From an uncultured Hyphomicrobiales bacterium (lineage in GTDB: Bacteria > Pseudomonadota > Alphaproteobacteria > Rhizobiales > Beijerinckiaceae), in assembly GCA_903903935.1 (NCBI GenBank), contig CAIVAX010000510.1, positions 1-15,628 on the forward strand: a DNA stretch of 15,628 nucleotides, given 5' to 3'. Shown one piece after another: positions 14,927-15,628 of this stretch. Under the pieces are notes generated by a model. It had not been told where the DNA came from and searched no databases. It saw only the letters and a program-made list of their open reading frames with translations. Positions within the stretch are counted from its first letter, which is position 1; every line of letters starts with the position of its first letter. Both the position numbers and the translations under genes were made by a program.

Positions 14927-15628
14927 ATGGCCCGTCTCGTCATGAAATTCGGCGGCACATCTGTCGCCAACTTGGATCGCATTCGCAATGTCGCCGCACA
15001 TGTGAAGCGCGAGGTTGATGCTGGCCATGAAGTGGCCGTTGTTGTCTCGGCCATGTCAGGCAAGACCAATGAATTGGTCGCTTGGTGCAAAGATTCCGAC
15101 AGCCTGCATGATATGCGCGAATATGATGCCGTCGTCGCCTCCGGCGAATTGGTCACAGCGGGCCTTCTGGCCATTGCTTTGCAGAACATCAATATTCCCG
15201 CCCGCTCTTGGCAGGGCTGGCAGATCCCCATCCTGACCGATGATGCACATGGCTCGGCCCGCATTATGGATATTGATGGCACAGCACTCAGCGAGAGCTT
15301 TAGCAAGCATAAGCAAGTGGCGGTGATCGCTGGTTTCCAAGGTATTCACGCTGAAACTGGCCGCGTTACAACATTGGGGCGCGGGGGATCAGATACCAGC
15401 GCGGTTGCTATTGCAGCGGCGATCAAGGCGGATCGCTGCGATATTTATACCGATGTCGATGGCGTCTATACAACCGACCCGCGCATTGTTCCCAAAGCCC
15501 GCCGGTTGGAGCGCGTTGCTTTCGAAGAAATGTTGGAAATGGCATCTTTGGGCGCCAAAGTCTTGCAAGTGCGCTCGGTCGAACTGGCCATGGTCCATAA
15601 GGTCAAGACATTCGTTCGCTCGTCATTC
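14927..15628 (+). CDS. lysC: Aspartate kinase LysC, N-terminal part (cut by window end)
   Basis: Aspartokinase phosphorylates aspartate, the first step to lysine, threonine and methionine. The frame runs without a stop from ATG 14927 to the last base: 234 codons, about the kinase domain of a ~410-residue protein; the C-terminal ACT regulatory domains lie beyond the window. Diagnostic motifs are [11 protein letters not shown] (5-15), [13 protein letters not shown] (39-51), ASGELV (71-76), [13 protein letters not shown] (149-161) and [16 protein letters not shown] (173-188). The start [10 protein letters not shown] is the usual one in Hyphomicrobiales; GTG 14894 is an in-frame alternative 11 codons upstream. 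No clear ribosome-binding site precedes the ATG (CGAGCCCC), which is odd for a core gene. Feedback sensitivity cannot be judged from this part. Confidence 0.95.
   Translation, partial: MARLVMKFGGTSVANLDRIRNVAAHVKREVDAGHEVAVVVSAMSGKTNELVAWCKDSDSLHDMREYDAVVASGELVTAGLLAIALQNINIPARSWQGWQIPILTDDAHGSARIMDIDGTALSESFSKHKQVAVIAGFQGIHAETGRVTTLGRGGSDTSAVAIAAAIKADRCDIYTDVDGVYTTDPRIVPKARRLERVAFEEMLEMASLGAKVLQVRSVELAMVHKVKTFVRSSF

Overview
The window looks like a chromosomal segment from an alphaproteobacterium, most likely of the order Hyphomicrobiales (Rhizobiales). The evidence is gene content and pairing: an IalB-family envelope protein, a stand-alone Bug/TctC-type binding protein, rsmB next to a heparinase II/III-family gene, and ubiG close to an aspartokinase gene that begins [13 protein letters not shown]. 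The genus cannot be read from this sequence. Most genes are ordinary core metabolism and cell-envelope genes. I see no CRISPR array, transposase, integrase, phage gene, tRNA or rRNA.

Layout. (1) 1-2190: leuD (leucine synthesis), then a secreted MltB-type lytic transglycosylase. (2) 2173-3739, minus strand: an ECF sigma factor followed 16 bp later by a zinc-independent quinone reductase-type oxidoreductase, probably one transcript; no anti-sigma gene lies beside the sigma gene. (3) 4002-4745: a secreted IalB-family protein with ten five-residue Lys/Ala/Pro repeats. (4) 5032-7020: acs (acetyl-CoA synthetase), closed by a textbook intrinsic terminator. (5) 7039-10355: a strong-looking promoter, rsmB, and a heparinase II/III-family gene; the last two appear to start at TTG. 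(6) 10442-12477: a periplasmic substrate-binding protein and a D-2-hydroxyacid dehydrogenase. (7) 12565-15628: a secreted protein with an Inh-like protease-inhibitor domain, ubiG on the minus strand, a secreted trypsin-like serine protease divergent from ubiG, and the first 234 codons of lysC, cut by the window end.

How the parts may relate. LeuD and LysC serve amino-acid synthesis, Acs feeds acetate into acetyl-CoA, UbiG makes ubiquinone, and RsmB modifies 16S rRNA. The sigma factor and oxidoreductase form a plausible stress-response unit. Four predicted exported proteins (transglycosylase, IalB-like, Inh-like, trypsin-like) act in the envelope; the Inh-like inhibitor and the protease sit close enough to suggest a relationship, which is an inference only.

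The most unusual DNA-level feature is a recurrent pattern of short tandem duplications (16- or 20-bp periods, two or three copies) in gaps around leuD, ialB and acs. One set copies the last codons and stop codon of leuD. I found no clear evidence of a wholly new multi-gene system; the best leads are the sigma factor without a neighbouring anti-sigma, the inhibitor/protease neighbourhood and the tandem duplications.
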